A program made the position numbers and the translations under genes. From positions 1,367,347 to 1,431,346 of the forward strand of contig NC_005071.1 of the NCBI RefSeq assembly GCF_000011485.1: 64,000 nt of DNA, written 5' to 3'. The notes beneath the pieces were generated by a model, which made no database searches, was not told where the DNA came from, and worked only from the letters and a program-made list of their open reading frames with translations. Positions 17,519 to 26,291 of this stretch are shown here, in pieces; position 1 is the stretch's first letter, and each line of letters begins with the position of its first letter. This DNA comes from Prochlorococcus marinus str. MIT 9313. GTDB lineage: Bacteria > Cyanobacteriota > Cyanobacteriia > PCC-6307 > Cyanobiaceae.

Positions 17519-19297
17519 TTATTCACAAGCTTGGACAGACTGTTGATTTGCTTGAGCGAATTTTTGCGTTTGCTTCTCAAAAAACCTTTGATAAGCAACT
17601 GGATCAATATTCTGACCATTAGCATCCTTTAGGAACTGCTTATAACTATGCCAACCAGCCTGAGTAATAAAGTAATTGATTCCTTGAACACAAACATCCT
17701 CGAAAGGAGAATCATTATTACCTGCGTTCAATTCAGGCAAAGGCCTGTCTGGAAGACCAGAAGAATAAGCCTGCGCAAGGCCGATCAAATCCCCCTCTCC
17801 ATATTGAAAACCAATCAACTCAAAGCCGATCGGCATCGCTGGAGTTGCCGATGTCCAACCAGCAATTAAAGCAATTGCCGGCAATCCGGAGTTTGATGCC
17901 ACAGGCGATTCCGTTGTGGCTGTGCGATACATATCATCGTAATAGCTTGGGGGTTGCCAAGAACTAAGTGGCATTAGCAAAGCATCAATGCCATCTTCTC
18001 GCATCAATCCCTCTACATAGTTTCTATTCTTCTCAAAAGTCTTTAATGCAGAATCATATCGATCGCTGTACTTTGGCGCAATACTTTCCATATACCCTAT
18101 GCAGGCTTTCTCGCCTAGCCGTGTGCGACCAGATAAACATATGTCCTGAAGGCTCCTTCTGGTCGAAGCAAAAGAACCTAGGTATTGATCAATATCTTCC
18201 GCCTCGCCCGCCATATTATTGTCTCTGTTCGTGTCGAATAAGGGCAGATTGATTTCAACAAGTGACGCACCCTTTCTCTCAAGCCTGGCTTTGACCTGAT
18301 TGAATAGAGCCATTGAAGTCTTGTCGGTGGCGTCAAAGACCTCATTGCCTGCAACACTGCGAATCACGCCAATTCGCATTCCATCAAGGGAAGCAGTTTT
18401 TAAATTATTTGCATAGGAATCTGTGCGCGGTACTTGTTTCGTAAAATGATCATCAGGATCAGATGTGCTTGCTATCGCAGCAAGGCCAAGAGCAAGATCA
18501 GGAATCGACCTTGCCATCACTCCTGCCACTCCATCCAGGTTGCCTCTCGGGAGAATTCCTGAATGACTAATCAGCCCCGTGCTTGGACGAATGGCATAAA
18601 CCCCGTTGAAGACTGCAGGCACTCTGACCGAGCCACTATTATCCGTACCGATCCCTAACACAGCAAAGTTCGCACTCACTGCAACCGCAGAGCCTCCACT
18701 TGAGCCACCGGAATTTTGATTAGGGTCATAAGCATTGCCAATCCTTCCGCTACGACCACTAATTCCTTCCCCACCAGAAGCAAATTCATCCATAGCGGCT
18801 TTACCAATAATGATGCCGCCAGCGGCTCGTAATTTATTAACCAAAAAAGCATTACTGATTGGCTGAGAGCCAAGCAAAGCCAACGACCCAGAAGTGGAAG
18901 GAGTGTCAACGGTATCAATGTTGTCTTTAACAGCAATCGGGATGCAATGCAAAGGGCCAATCAATTTATTGCTTTGTTTAAAATGCCTATCCAGAGCCTT
19001 TGCCTGCCTGACTGCATTCGGATTAAGTGCAACAAATGCATTAAGCGGAGCTCCTCTTTCGAGGCTAAAATTATACTTCTTTATCCGATATAAATACCTC
19101 TGAATTAATTGCTCACAATCAATCTCTCTCTCTTTAAAAGCATCATGGATGGATTCAATTGTAGACTCCTTAATCCCAAATTTCTGACTACCAAACTGGT
19201 TGCCCATAGACTTCTCAGCCATAAGACAAGTCATGCTCAGAGCAAGCGCAAGCCTTATGCCTTGGTTAAATATCTTCGACCCCTTCGAATGATTCAC
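17519..19297 (-). CDS. Exported amidase-signature family protein
   Basis: A 592-residue protein, longer than typical GatA (~480). A basic lead and hydrophobic run (IRLALALSMTCLM, residues 14-26) look like a signal peptide. The amidase-signature triad is complete: Lys124 in AVKDNID, Ser199 in SGGSSGGSA, and nucleophile Ser223 in GTDNSGSVR, with the 24-residue Ser-Ser spacing of GatA. Usually the last motif reads G-T/S-D-T-G-G-S; here Asn-Ser replaces Thr-Gly. Export argues against a role in tRNA amidation and for hydrolysing external amides. The C-terminal 70 residues look like an added domain. Base composition is AT-richer than neighbours, consistent with transfer. Confidence 0.85.
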   Translation of the reverse strand: MNHSKGSKIFNQGIRLALALSMTCLMAEKSMGNQFGSQKFGIKESTIESIHDAFKEREIDCEQLIQRYLYRIKKYNFSLERGAPLNAFVALNPNAVRQAKALDRHFKQSNKLIGPLHCIPIAVKDNIDTVDTPSTSGSLALLGSQPISNAFLVNKLRAAGGIIIGKAAMDEFASGGEGISGRSGRIGNAYDPNQNSGGSSGGSAVAVSANFAVLGIGTDNSGSVRVPAVFNGVYAIRPSTGLISHSGILPRGNLDGVAGVMARSIPDLALGLAAIASTSDPDDHFTKQVPRTDSYANNLKTASLDGMRIGVIRSVAGNEVFDATDKTSMALFNQVKARLERKGASLVEINLPLFDTNRDNNMAGEAEDIDQYLGSFASTRRSLQDICLSGRTRLGEKACIGYMESIAPKYSDRYDSALKTFEKNRNYVEGLMREDGIDALLMPLSSWQPPSYYDDMYRTATTESPVASNSGLPAIALIAGWTSATPAMPIGFELIGFQYGEGDLIGLAQAYSSGLPDRPLPELNAGNNDSPFEDVCVQGINYFITQAGWHSYKQFLKDANGQNIDPVAYQRFFEKQTQKFAQANQQSVQACE

Positions 19298-19365
19298 GTC
19301 TAATACTTAAACAAGAATTTTACTGCCACTACTATACACACAGCAACATTCGCAAGAGTGTTTTA

Positions 19366-19860
19366 TTATCGATAATTTTCAAATTGAAGCGGCACATCTA
19401 AATCATCTTCCTTGCTTTTGACTAACTGAATCGCTGCTTGCAGATCATCCTTGTTTTTGCCGGTGATCCGCAAACTCTCTCCTTGAATCGCCACGGTCAC
19501 CTTCTTGAGCTCATCGCGCACGGACTTACTCAACTTCTTGGCGATCTCCTGGCTTAAACCCTTGCGCAGCCTCACCACCTGCTTCACCCGGCTGCCACCA
19601 ACCGCCTCCGGCGTCTGAAAATCGAAGATTTTGAGTGAGAGGTTGCGTTTGGTGGCCTTAGCTCGCAGCACGTCCTCTACTGCCTGCAGCGTCATATCGC
19701 TAGCAGTGGTGATCAACACTTCGCTCTCTGTTAACTCGATCTCAGTATTTGAATCCTTAAGGTCGTAGCGCTGTCCAACATCCCGACGGACCTGATCCAA
19801 CGCATTCACCAACTCCTGGCGATCAAAGTCCGAGACAACATCAAAGGAATAGGTCGCCAT
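19366..19860 (-). CDS. YajQ family cyclic-di-GMP/nucleotide-binding protein
   Basis: A 164-residue protein, the standard YajQ length (UPF0234). It begins ATYSFDVVSDFDRQELVNAL, continues with RYDLKDSNTEIELTESEVLI, and has KVTVAIQGESLRITGKNKDD near the end, all family hallmarks. Two ferredoxin-like domains are expected. Some homologues bind cyclic-di-GMP; this is not established for cyanobacteria. The ATG at 19860 gives the canonical N-terminus; an 80-residue upstream open extension would overlap the next gene and is rejected. Confidence 0.93.
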   Translation of the reverse strand: MATYSFDVVSDFDRQELVNALDQVRRDVGQRYDLKDSNTEIELTESEVLITTASDMTLQAVEDVLRAKATKRNLSLKIFDFQTPEAVGGSRVKQVVRLRKGLSQEIAKKLSKSVRDELKKVTVAIQGESLRITGKNKDDLQAAIQLVKSKEDDLDVPLQFENYR

Positions 19861-19949
19861 ATCTAGAAACGGTTCTGAGCTCAACCTACCCAACATCTCA
19901 GCAAGACCAGGTCCAACTCGGCCTGATCTTGCTCGTATGAGCGAAAGAC

Positions 19950-20234
19950 TCAGGATTCTTTGCGGTTTACCCCGATAGCGAAGCCTGCAACCAAGCCAAT
20001 TCCAGCGCCACCCATCCCAGTCATCAACGCAAAACGATGCTGCGCGGTCATCTGGCCAACGAAGTGAACACCAGCTGCAATCACTCCAAGTCCGCATGCA
20101 ATCACAAGAACCACATCCAAATTCGCGGGCTTCTTGATCACAGATGAGCCTCCTTCGCTGACCTTGCGGACCTTGGCCTGCGCTTCATCAATCTCCTGCT
20201 GGAATTTTTCCAGGTCTCTCTTTGGGTCGTCCAT
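19950..20234 (-). CDS. Small conserved membrane protein, two TM segments
   Basis: A 94-residue protein. Residues 1-38 are polar and helical (DPKRDLEKFQQEIDEAQAKV), then two hydrophobic helices: LDVVLVIACGLGVIAAGVHF and FALMTGMGGAGIGLVAGFAI, joined by a short HFVGQMTAQHR loop, and a polar end NRKES. No enzyme motif. It precedes yajQ by 89 bp on the same strand. Not recognised beyond picocyanobacterial hypothetical proteins. Confidence 0.7.
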   Translation of the reverse strand: MDDPKRDLEKFQQEIDEAQAKVRKVSEGGSSVIKKPANLDVVLVIACGLGVIAAGVHFVGQMTAQHRFALMTGMGGAGIGLVAGFAIGVNRKES

Positions 20235-20841
20235 CTCAAATCAAGCGAAGGAGGCGTTGGCGCTGCGGAATTCCGATCGCCCCAGGCGTTGCCAGAAGTG
20301 GATCAATCCCTTCACCACTGCCTAATACAAGGTCCGCTTCTAAACAGAGAGGTCTCTACCATCAATCAACCCACTAACGGTATTGACACAGCCTAGAGAA
20401 CCTTTGTGTTGAGGAACTGAGCATTTTCAGGCCCCTACTTAAGGCAACTACCTCCTCACCGTTCACCGGTCGTTCTCGGTTCCTTGGCCAACATCCAGGC
20501 GAAGCGCATTACTGCTGAGAGCGATATTTAAAATATATGCCAGAGACAAGAAAGCCTGCGAACTAAGCCCAACAAAACAGCTTTGCATCCTTCAGCCAAC
20601 TCAATTGAAGCGCTAGTGAATCCCCCAGTGATCAGCCTGAGGTTTCCATTCTCCTAGAACCGATTGATCCCCATCACCCGGCCATGCAGAGAGTAGTGAC
20701 TATTTAGGGATCTGTCATGAGCAGAAAAACTGCTCATGGTGCTTCTTTTGCCACTAAGGCAAGTAACAACTACTACATATGGAGATGGCGGGAACTCTCG
20801 AACAGGCAGGGTTGAATGGCCCCTCATGATCCAATAACGAG

Positions 20842-20887
20842 AAAAAGTCCCATCAGCGAGGCCCGGCCTCATCAGCAAGGGCTTTTT
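20842..20887. terminator. Bidirectional terminator-like hairpin
   Basis: AAAAAGTCCC (20842-20851) faces GGGCTTTTT (20879-20887), with an inner GAGGC/GCCTC stem around CCG between them. The A-run and T-run make it terminator-like on both strands. On the plus strand it could end an unseen small RNA; on the minus strand it lies downstream of the SPFH gene. Confidence 0.6.
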
Positions 20888-20900
20888 GGTTGCTTCTCAT

Positions 20901-20954
20901 GATTTAGATCCTGCAGCAAAGTTCCCTAGCCAACCCTGCTGCAGGATCTAAATC
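20901..20954. repeat. Perfect 18-bp inverted repeat, 18-nt spacer
   Basis: GATTTAGATCCTGCAGCA at 20901-20918 is the exact reverse complement of 20937-20954, separated by 18 nt. There is no T-run on either side, so it is not a standard terminator. It could form an RNA stem, be a protein-binding palindrome, or be a remnant of a mobile element. Confidence 0.85.
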
Positions 20955-21101
20955 CAGCGCAAGGGATGGCTTCTCTGCTTAAAACTCAAGGCAACCGGCA
21001 CGCACACTCACAAAAAAGAACCCTTTGAACCTCATGACCAATAACCCTGACCTAGCCGAGTGCTTGAGAGCTAAACCAGCTAGCGAACAGCCATAACAAA
21101 C

Positions 21102-22016
21102 TCAGCTATCTGATTTCTGAAAAGCCTTGAGTGCCGAAAGCAAAGCAGCTGGGCTTTGAGGATCAACCATCAAGACACTTCCTGCTGGTGCAGCAGCCAT
21201 CTGCTCGCCCATAGCCATCCATTCTTTAGCCAACAAAAGCCTCAAAGCCTCCTCTGCTCTGGGGCTGGCCTCCAAAGCCCGAGCAATCTCCAGGGCGGCT
21301 TCCGCCTTGGCGCGAGCAAGGGTTGACTGCTGCTTTGCCTGGGCTTCAGCTTCTAGTAAAAGGGCTTCCTGCTGAGCGCGAGCATCTAATACCAAGGCTT
21401 CAGCATGACCACGAGCCTCATTGAGCTGAGCCTCTTTCTCGCCCTCAGAACGAAGAATGGCAGCACGTTTTTCCCTCTCTGCTGTCATCTGCTGTTCCAT
21501 CGCTTGCTGCACCCCTCGCGATGGAACAATGTCTCGCATTTCCACTCGCGTGACTTTGACCCCCCAGGGATCTGTGGCCTCATCCAACTCCCTAAGAAGG
21601 CATTCGTTCACTTCTGTACGGGTGGTAAATGTCTGGTCAAGATCAAGCTTGCCCATCTCGGCTCGGATCTGAGTGAGAACGAGATTCACCATCGCCGCCT
21701 GCAGATTATCCACCGAGTAATAAGCACGAGAGTGTTCAAGTAGCTGCCAATACACCACCGCATCCACCTCGATCGAAACGTTGTCACGAGTGATGCATTG
21801 CTGAGGAGGAATATCCAAAACTCTCTCCTTCAACGACTCGTAACTGACCACCTTTTCAACCATGGGGAGAACAAAAGAAAGGCCAGGCTGCAGTTCACGA
21901 TCGAACTTGCCGAGCCGCTCCACCAAGCGCGAGCGTCCACCACTCGTAATTTTGACACTGCCACTTCCCAACAAGGCAACTAGCAAGAGAGCTGGCAAAC
22001 CAAGAAACGCTTCCAC
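21102..22016 (-). CDS. SPFH/Band 7 (stomatin/QmcA-like) membrane protein
   Basis: About 304 residues from a GTG at 22016. One N-terminal hydrophobic helix (LGLPALLLVALLGSGSV), then the SPFH domain: RLVERLGKFDRELQPGLSFV, LDIPPQQCITRDNVSIEVDA, VLTQIRAEMGKLDLDQTFTT and DPWGVKVTRVEMRDIVP. The C-terminal third is an Ala/Glu-rich coiled coil (from about residue 190). SPFH proteins form membrane rings that scaffold proteases or lipids. The divergent NfeD-like gene is the classic partner. An upstream ATG at 22097 gives a non-family extension and is rejected. Confidence 0.88.
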   Translation of the reverse strand: MEAFLGLPALLLVALLGSGSVKITSGGRSRLVERLGKFDRELQPGLSFVLPMVEKVVSYESLKERVLDIPPQQCITRDNVSIEVDAVVYWQLLEHSRAYYSVDNLQAAMVNLVLTQIRAEMGKLDLDQTFTTRTEVNECLLRELDEATDPWGVKVTRVEMRDIVPSRGVQQAMEQQMTAEREKRAAILRSEGEKEAQLNEARGHAEALVLDARAQQEALLLEAEAQAKQQSTLARAKAEAALEIARALEASPRAEEALRLLLAKEWMAMGEQMAAAPAGSVLMVDPQSPAALLSALKAFQKSDS

Positions 22017-22128
22017 AATGTTCTTCCTGTGTAGGCAAAACCTAGGTCCGTAAACGAACCACGGCAAAGCCCTTCCAAACAGCTTTCTCTTCTCCAAAGT
22101 AGATAGAGAAAGCCCTGCACCCTATCCC

Positions 22129-22572
22129 TTGCCTTCGCCCACCTGGATTCCTCTGATCTGGCTCGCCGTAGCTGGCCTACTCCTAGCCATTGAGCTGGCT
22201 CAACCGAGCTTCGATGGCCTGATGTTCGCAGCGCTTGGGGCCTTAGTGGTATCGATTTTGGCTGCAATCACTCCCATGCCACTGATTTTGCAGATGATCT
22301 TCTTTCTGCTGATCACGGTTTTAGGGACTCTCTGGCTGACTCGTTGGTCAGCCCGCCGCAACCCCAGTCCAGATGGGCTTCGCCAACGCGAGGATATCGC
22401 CGAAGTGCTGACGCCAATCAAAGCTGGAGGAGATGGGCGTGTGCGTTGGCATGGGCAAAGCTGGGCCGCCAGTTCGATCGACCTGGAGACTCCAATAAAC
22501 GCCGGTGATCAGGTCGTGGTAATGGGCCGTGAAGGCACACAACTACAGGTTCTGCCACTGCCGCGTCGCTGA
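22129..22572 (+). CDS. NfeD-like membrane protein
   Basis: A 147-residue protein with three or four hydrophobic helices (WIPLIWLAVAGLLLAIELAQ, MFAALGALVVSILAAI, LILQMIFFLLITVLGTLWLT) followed by a C-terminal OB-fold-like domain (GGDGRVRWHGQSWAASS; INAGDQVVVMGREGTQLQVL). This is the short NfeD (NfeD1b) form, which pairs with an SPFH protein, here encoded divergently 112 bp away. No ATG is available before the first helix; TTG at 22129 is the likely start. Confidence 0.85.
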   Translation: MPSPTWIPLIWLAVAGLLLAIELAQPSFDGLMFAALGALVVSILAAITPMPLILQMIFFLLITVLGTLWLTRWSARRNPSPDGLRQREDIAEVLTPIKAGGDGRVRWHGQSWAASSIDLETPINAGDQVVVMGREGTQLQVLPLPRR

Positions 22573-22574
22573 AC

Positions 22575-23099
22575 TCAATCAAAGAACAAAAGACTCACAA
22601 CCTTGCCCATATCCTCAGCAGTACGACAACTGGTCAATAACGTCTCACTGTCATGGAAAGCAAAGCAGATCAATTGGTCACAGCGACTGATGATCTCCTG
22701 ATTGCAAAGACTGCTAGCCATAGGTAACGACAGCTCATCGTGCTCAGGTTTTTCGATGAGATGAAGCACAGAGTCGAGCTGATCGCGAATCTCAGGAGCT
22801 TGACGATCAAGGCTCTGGGGAAGCAACACAGTGAGGCAAGAGGCATCCGCCTCCAATACCCCACGGATCACCGCGGCATTCACCCCCTGTGAACCGGAGG
22901 TGATCAGAGAATGACCCTCTTGCGCAAGGGAGCGCGCCATCAATTCAACAAGATGAATCGCGACCACCGGCACATGGCGACTGCCAAGCATGGCAATGCG
23001 GCGCTTGCCCTTGTCCTGCAAGAGGGCCAGCTCTTGGGCAAGGGTATCGACCCGATCAAGGTCAGGGAGATCCAGAGACTGACTCAAGGACATCCCCAT
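22575..23099 (-). CDS. SLOG-fold (DprA/LOG-like) nucleotide-binding protein
   Basis: A 174-residue Rossmann-type protein. IAMLGSRHVPVVAIHLVELM gives the first strand and Gly loop, and HSLITSGSQGVNAAVIRGVL followed by EADASCLTVLLPQSL gives the T/S-G-x-x-G-V-x-x-A segment seen in DprA, LOG and other SLOG proteins. Such domains bind nucleotides or nucleotide-derived ligands. It lacks the DprA C-terminal winged helix. Function unknown. It is convergent with the NfeD-like gene (2 bp apart) and downstream of the BioD-like/DRTGG gene on the same strand. Confidence 0.7.
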   Translation of the reverse strand: MGMSLSQSLDLPDLDRVDTLAQELALLQDKGKRRIAMLGSRHVPVVAIHLVELMARSLAQEGHSLITSGSQGVNAAVIRGVLEADASCLTVLLPQSLDRQAPEIRDQLDSVLHLIEKPEHDELSLPMASSLCNQEIISRCDQLICFAFHDSETLLTSCRTAEDMGKVVSLLFFD

Positions 23100-23124
23100 G
23101 ACGATGGATCGAAGCTAGCAGTGG

Positions 23125-24225
23125 TCATCGACCCTGCATAGGCAACCCCAGAACATCAAACAAACGGTCCAAGTCACAGTGTTCATCCACCAATCGGAAG
23201 GAATAGGTTGCTTTAACGGCCTCATGCAGTCGCACATGACCAAAGGCCTGCTCAATCACTTCCACGGTAGACAGTGTGTCGTGATCCACCTTGAGTAAAG
23301 GAACCTCAAGTTCTTCTGCCCTACTAATCAACTGCGGCAAAGGTTGCCCTGCACCAGTGAGGATCAAGCACTGAGTCGAAGCCTCGAGGGCCGCCAACTG
23401 AATATCAGTACGGTCAGCACCAGTCACCACAGCCATGTTGCGACGACAACGGAAAAAGTCCATGGCGGAATTCACATTCATGGCTCCGATACTGAGAGTC
23501 TCAACCAGAAGCTCAAGTCGCTCAGAGCAACAGATCACCCGGGCTCCTAGGCGCCTAACCAACTCACCCACAGTCACGCTGCGCAAGAGTGGCGAATGGG
23601 GCATCACTCCGAACACCGCCAGTCCAAGGGCCTCCAGGGCAGGCACCACATTGGTTTCTAGATCATCAATTTCATCTGGTTTTACCGCATTCAAAACGAT
23701 GCCCACCAGATGATCTCCAAGCTGCTCCTTCGCCGCTAACAAAGCATCGACGCTGCAGCTGTCCTGCCAGAGATGCACCAGCACGACGCGGGCATCCAAG
23801 CCATGGGCCAGCTGACCAAGACTAAGACCGTAAAGCAGGCCTTCATGCAAACTACCGGCTGCCTCAAGAATGGTGAGGCCCTGAGCATGAAGATCGAGCT
23901 GTTTGCATAGGTCCTCAAATCCTTTGCCAGCATCGATTTGAGACATGGCCAAACGGTGATCGGCCGTTGCCTTTGCCAGGAGATGCAAAGAGGGAATCAG
24001 CTGATGCTCAGACAAACCCAGGGTTGCACCAACAAAACGAACATCATCATCAATTAAAGGTTCGGGCAGAGGGGAAACTGCGGGATCCCATTCCACACTC
24101 GTGGCCAAAGGCTTCCCAAAGCGAATGGGCTGATTCGCCGCTATCAACTGGCGAGCGAGACCAAGAACCAATGCCGATTTACCACTGAATGGCTCACAAG
24201 AGCCAATCAGCAAGGTCTTGCCCAT
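23125..24225 (-). CDS. BioD-like P-loop plus DRTGG domain protein (COG0857-like)
   Basis: A 366-residue protein. The N-terminal domain starts KTLLIGSCEPFSGKSALVLG, a P-loop of the dethiobiotin-synthetase type, with FGKPLATS shortly after. TILEAAGSLHEGLLYGLSLG corresponds to the switch strand. From about residue 215 a DRTGG domain follows (VVTGADRTDIQLAALEA, then CLILTGAGQPLPQLISRAEE). The same architecture forms the N-terminal part of long phosphotransacetylases; here the Pta domain is absent, as in other cyanobacteria. A regulatory or ligand-sensing role is likely but not shown. Confidence 0.8.
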   Translation of the reverse strand: MGKTLLIGSCEPFSGKSALVLGLARQLIAANQPIRFGKPLATSVEWDPAVSPLPEPLIDDDVRFVGATLGLSEHQLIPSLHLLAKATADHRLAMSQIDAGKGFEDLCKQLDLHAQGLTILEAAGSLHEGLLYGLSLGQLAHGLDARVVLVHLWQDSCSVDALLAAKEQLGDHLVGIVLNAVKPDEIDDLETNVVPALEALGLAVFGVMPHSPLLRSVTVGELVRRLGARVICCSERLELLVETLSIGAMNVNSAMDFFRCRRNMAVVTGADRTDIQLAALEASTQCLILTGAGQPLPQLISRAEELEVPLLKVDHDTLSTVEVIEQAFGHVRLHEAVKATYSFRLVDEHCDLDRLFDVLGLPMQGR

Positions 24226-24257
24226 CAGTGGACTCCGTGTTCCTATAGCTGAGCAAT

Positions 24258-24656
24258 TTAGGCGTCCCCCACAGACTCTTCAGAACCCAACAGCAGCCAC
24301 TTCCAGAATCGATTGGGCAGGTCTCCGTCTCCCTGCCCCCCAAACTCAGGCCAGTCCATCAACCATTCCACAAGTTGATGCGTAGACACATCAAAGGTGT
24401 AGGTCAAAGCTTGGATGTCTGGGAAACACAACTGACAAGAACACAGCTCCAGTGGCGACCTAGCTCCCTGCCAACGAAGAGTGAAGCGATGAACACGACC
24501 ACCTTGAAGAGGTCGCTCTCCTTTCAATGAGCTCTGAGCCAAGAGCCGCAGGGCTCGCTGCAAATCAGCCTGCCTGGAAAGGCCACCGCAATAGGGTGCA
24601 AACAAGGCCAATTGGGCCGCTTCGGAGGGAATTGGCAACGTCAACTTGAAGCTCAC
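24258..24656 (-). CDS. Conserved hypothetical protein
   Basis: A 132-residue soluble protein. The sequence has a Cys pair region (LELCSCQLCFPDIQALTYTF) and a Trp-rich C-terminus (EWLMDWPEFGGQ; NRFWKWLLLG). The cysteines (C-x-C-x-x-C) could bind metal, but only three are clustered. I do not recognise the family. It is 32 bp upstream of the BioD-like gene on the same strand and its start lies 8 bp from the divergent SDR start. Confidence 0.65.
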   Translation of the reverse strand: MSFKLTLPIPSEAAQLALFAPYCGGLSRQADLQRALRLLAQSSLKGERPLQGGRVHRFTLRWQGARSPLELCSCQLCFPDIQALTYTFDVSTHQLVEWLMDWPEFGGQGDGDLPNRFWKWLLLGSEESVGDA

Positions 24657-24664
24657 ACCAAAGG

Positions 24665-25435
24665 ATGCCCCAAGCTGAAGAAATGGGACAGATCACAACT
24701 CTCAACAACCATTGGTCAAACTGCCGCATCGGCATCACTGGAGCCAGTGGAAGTCTTGGCAGGGCTCTAACCCAAAAGTTGCGCTCTCGGGGAGCTGTTG
24801 TGATCGGATTGACCCATGGACCGATTCCCTCCGCAGAGCCATCAGACGATGCACCCCAGGAATGGGTGCAATGGAAATGCAGCCAAGAAGCATCCCTCAA
24901 AAGCACCCTTGTGAGCCTTGACGTGCTCGTGCTCAATCACGGCATTAACCCGCAGGGACGTCAGACACAGAAAGACATCAAAGCGGCATTAGAGGTGAAT
25001 GCTCTGAGCAGCTGGCGCTTAATGGAACTCTTTGAAAGCCTCGCCCTCAACGCAGAACCATCCATACGCCCCCGCGAGCTATGGGTGAACACATCAGAAG
25101 CTGAAATCCAACCAGCCCTCAGCCCCACCTATGAAATCAGCAAGCGGTTGATCGGTCAGCTGGTCAGCCTGCGCTGGAACAACCTCACCTCGAATCAACG
25201 CAAAGTCTTCAAAATCCGCAAGCTTGTACTTGGCCCCTTCCGCTCAGAGCTCAATCCAATCGGATTAATGTCTGCTGATCTAGTAGCCAGCCAAATTGTT
25301 CAACAAGCCGACCTTGGCCTCAATCTGATCATCGTCACCCCCAACCCTCTCACGTATCTACTGATGCCCCTGACCGAACTAGGGCGAATGATTTACTCCC
25401 GATTGTTAGGTAGTGGATCCACAGACAATCAATAA
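24665..25435 (+). CDS. Short-chain dehydrogenase/reductase family protein
   Basis: A 256-residue SDR. GITGASGSLGRALTQ is the dinucleotide-binding loop (G-x-x-x-G-x-G), VLVLNHGINP corresponds to the NNAG/NHG strand, and YEISKRLIG holds the catalytic Tyr-x-x-x-Lys; a Thr-Ser pair in WVNTSEAE takes the place of the Ser strand. The C-terminal part differs from FabG-type SDRs and resembles the dehydrogenase part of cyanobacterial proteins annotated as bifunctional sterol desaturase/SDR, here without the desaturase. Substrate unknown. Met7 (24683) is an alternative start. Confidence 0.8.
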   Translation: MPQAEEMGQITTLNNHWSNCRIGITGASGSLGRALTQKLRSRGAVVIGLTHGPIPSAEPSDDAPQEWVQWKCSQEASLKSTLVSLDVLVLNHGINPQGRQTQKDIKAALEVNALSSWRLMELFESLALNAEPSIRPRELWVNTSEAEIQPALSPTYEISKRLIGQLVSLRWNNLTSNQRKVFKIRKLVLGPFRSELNPIGLMSADLVASQIVQQADLGLNLIIVTPNPLTYLLMPLTELGRMIYSRLLGSGSTDNQ

Positions 25436-25451
25436 CAAGTCGACTCCAGCA

Positions 25452-26291
25452 TTAGTCGCCCCGATCAGTGAGGATGTCGCAGCCATCTGAGGTGACCACG
25501 ATGGTGTGCTCCCACTGAGCCGAAAGACTGCCGTCTTGAGTCACAACAGTCCAGCGATCTTTAAGTGTGCGGCAAGCCTTACTGCCAGCATTGAGTATCG
25601 GCTCGACGGCCAAAGTCATCCCTGAACGCAAAGTGATATTGGGCAAGTCATCCGTGCGGAAGTTGAAAACGGAAGGCTCTTCATGCAAGTTACGACCCAC
25701 ACCGTGGCCGGTGTAATCCTCCACCACGCTGTAGCCATGAGCCTTGACATGATCCTCAACAGCTCCTGCGATATCAAGAAGAGTGTTGCCGGCTCGAATC
25801 TTAGAGAGCCCTGCCATCAAGGACTCTTGGGCCACGCGACTAAGTTTCTGCCCAGATTCAGGCACCTCCCCAACGCAAATGGTGATGCAACTGTCACCGT
25901 GATATCCCTCGTAGTAAGCCCCGGTGTCGACTTTGAGAAGATCCCCGGACTTGATCACTCGCTTAGGGCCTGGAATGCCATGCACAACTTCATTGTTGAT
26001 GCTCGCGCAGATCGAGGCAGGGAAGCCGTGATAGCCCTTGAAACTAGGGGTTGCGCCCATCTCACGAATCCTGCGCTCGGCATAAACGTCAAGATCAGCA
26101 GTCGTCTGGCCAGGCTCGGCCATCTCCATGATCTCGCGCAGAACCGTGGCCACGATGTGGCTTGCCTTGCGCATGATCGCCAACTCCCTTGAAGACTTGA
26201 TTTCCACTCCTCGACGCTGTTGTATTCGAGGCCCTGTAGCCGTTGCGCGCGCCTCTGAAGTTGAGGCCAGCAGATCAGCGAAGAGGTTCAT
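25452..26291 (-). CDS. map: Methionine aminopeptidase, type I
   Basis: A 279-residue enzyme that removes N-terminal Met from new proteins. Metal ligands are all recognisable: [10 protein letters not shown] carries the His of the active site, [14 protein letters not shown] supplies the two Asp, EPILNAG the first Glu and [10 protein letters not shown] the last Glu. [17 protein letters not shown] is the type I substrate-pocket signature. The first 30 residues are an extra lead common in cyanobacteria. The ATG at 26291 is chosen; the open frame continues to 26363 without family support. Its 3' end is 16 bp from the convergent SDR stop. Confidence 0.95.
   Translation of the reverse strand: MNLFADLLASTSEARATATGPRIQQRRGVEIKSSRELAIMRKASHIVATVLREIMEMAEPGQTTADLDVYAERRIREMGATPSFKGYHGFPASICASINNEVVHGIPGPKRVIKSGDLLKVDTGAYYEGYHGDSCITICVGEVPESGQKLSRVAQESLMAGLSKIRAGNTLLDIAGAVEDHVKAHGYSVVEDYTGHGVGRNLHEEPSVFNFRTDDLPNITLRSGMTLAVEPILNAGSKACRTLKDRWTVVTQDGSLSAQWEHTIVVTSDGCDILTDRGD

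Larger units (their letters stand above)
20235..21101. other. 870-bp gene-poor stretch with strong hairpins
   Basis: No convincing gene. A 74-residue minus-strand frame at 20654-20878 lacks recognisable sequence and covers a terminator-like hairpin, so it is not called. The stretch holds a bidirectional terminator-like hairpin (20842-20887) followed 14 bp later by a perfect 18-bp inverted repeat (20901-20954). A small RNA ending at the terminator is possible; its ends cannot be set by eye. Confidence 0.5.

Noticed and set aside
20654-20878. 74-residue minus-strand frame
   Set aside because: Covers a terminator-like hairpin and has no recognisable sequence.
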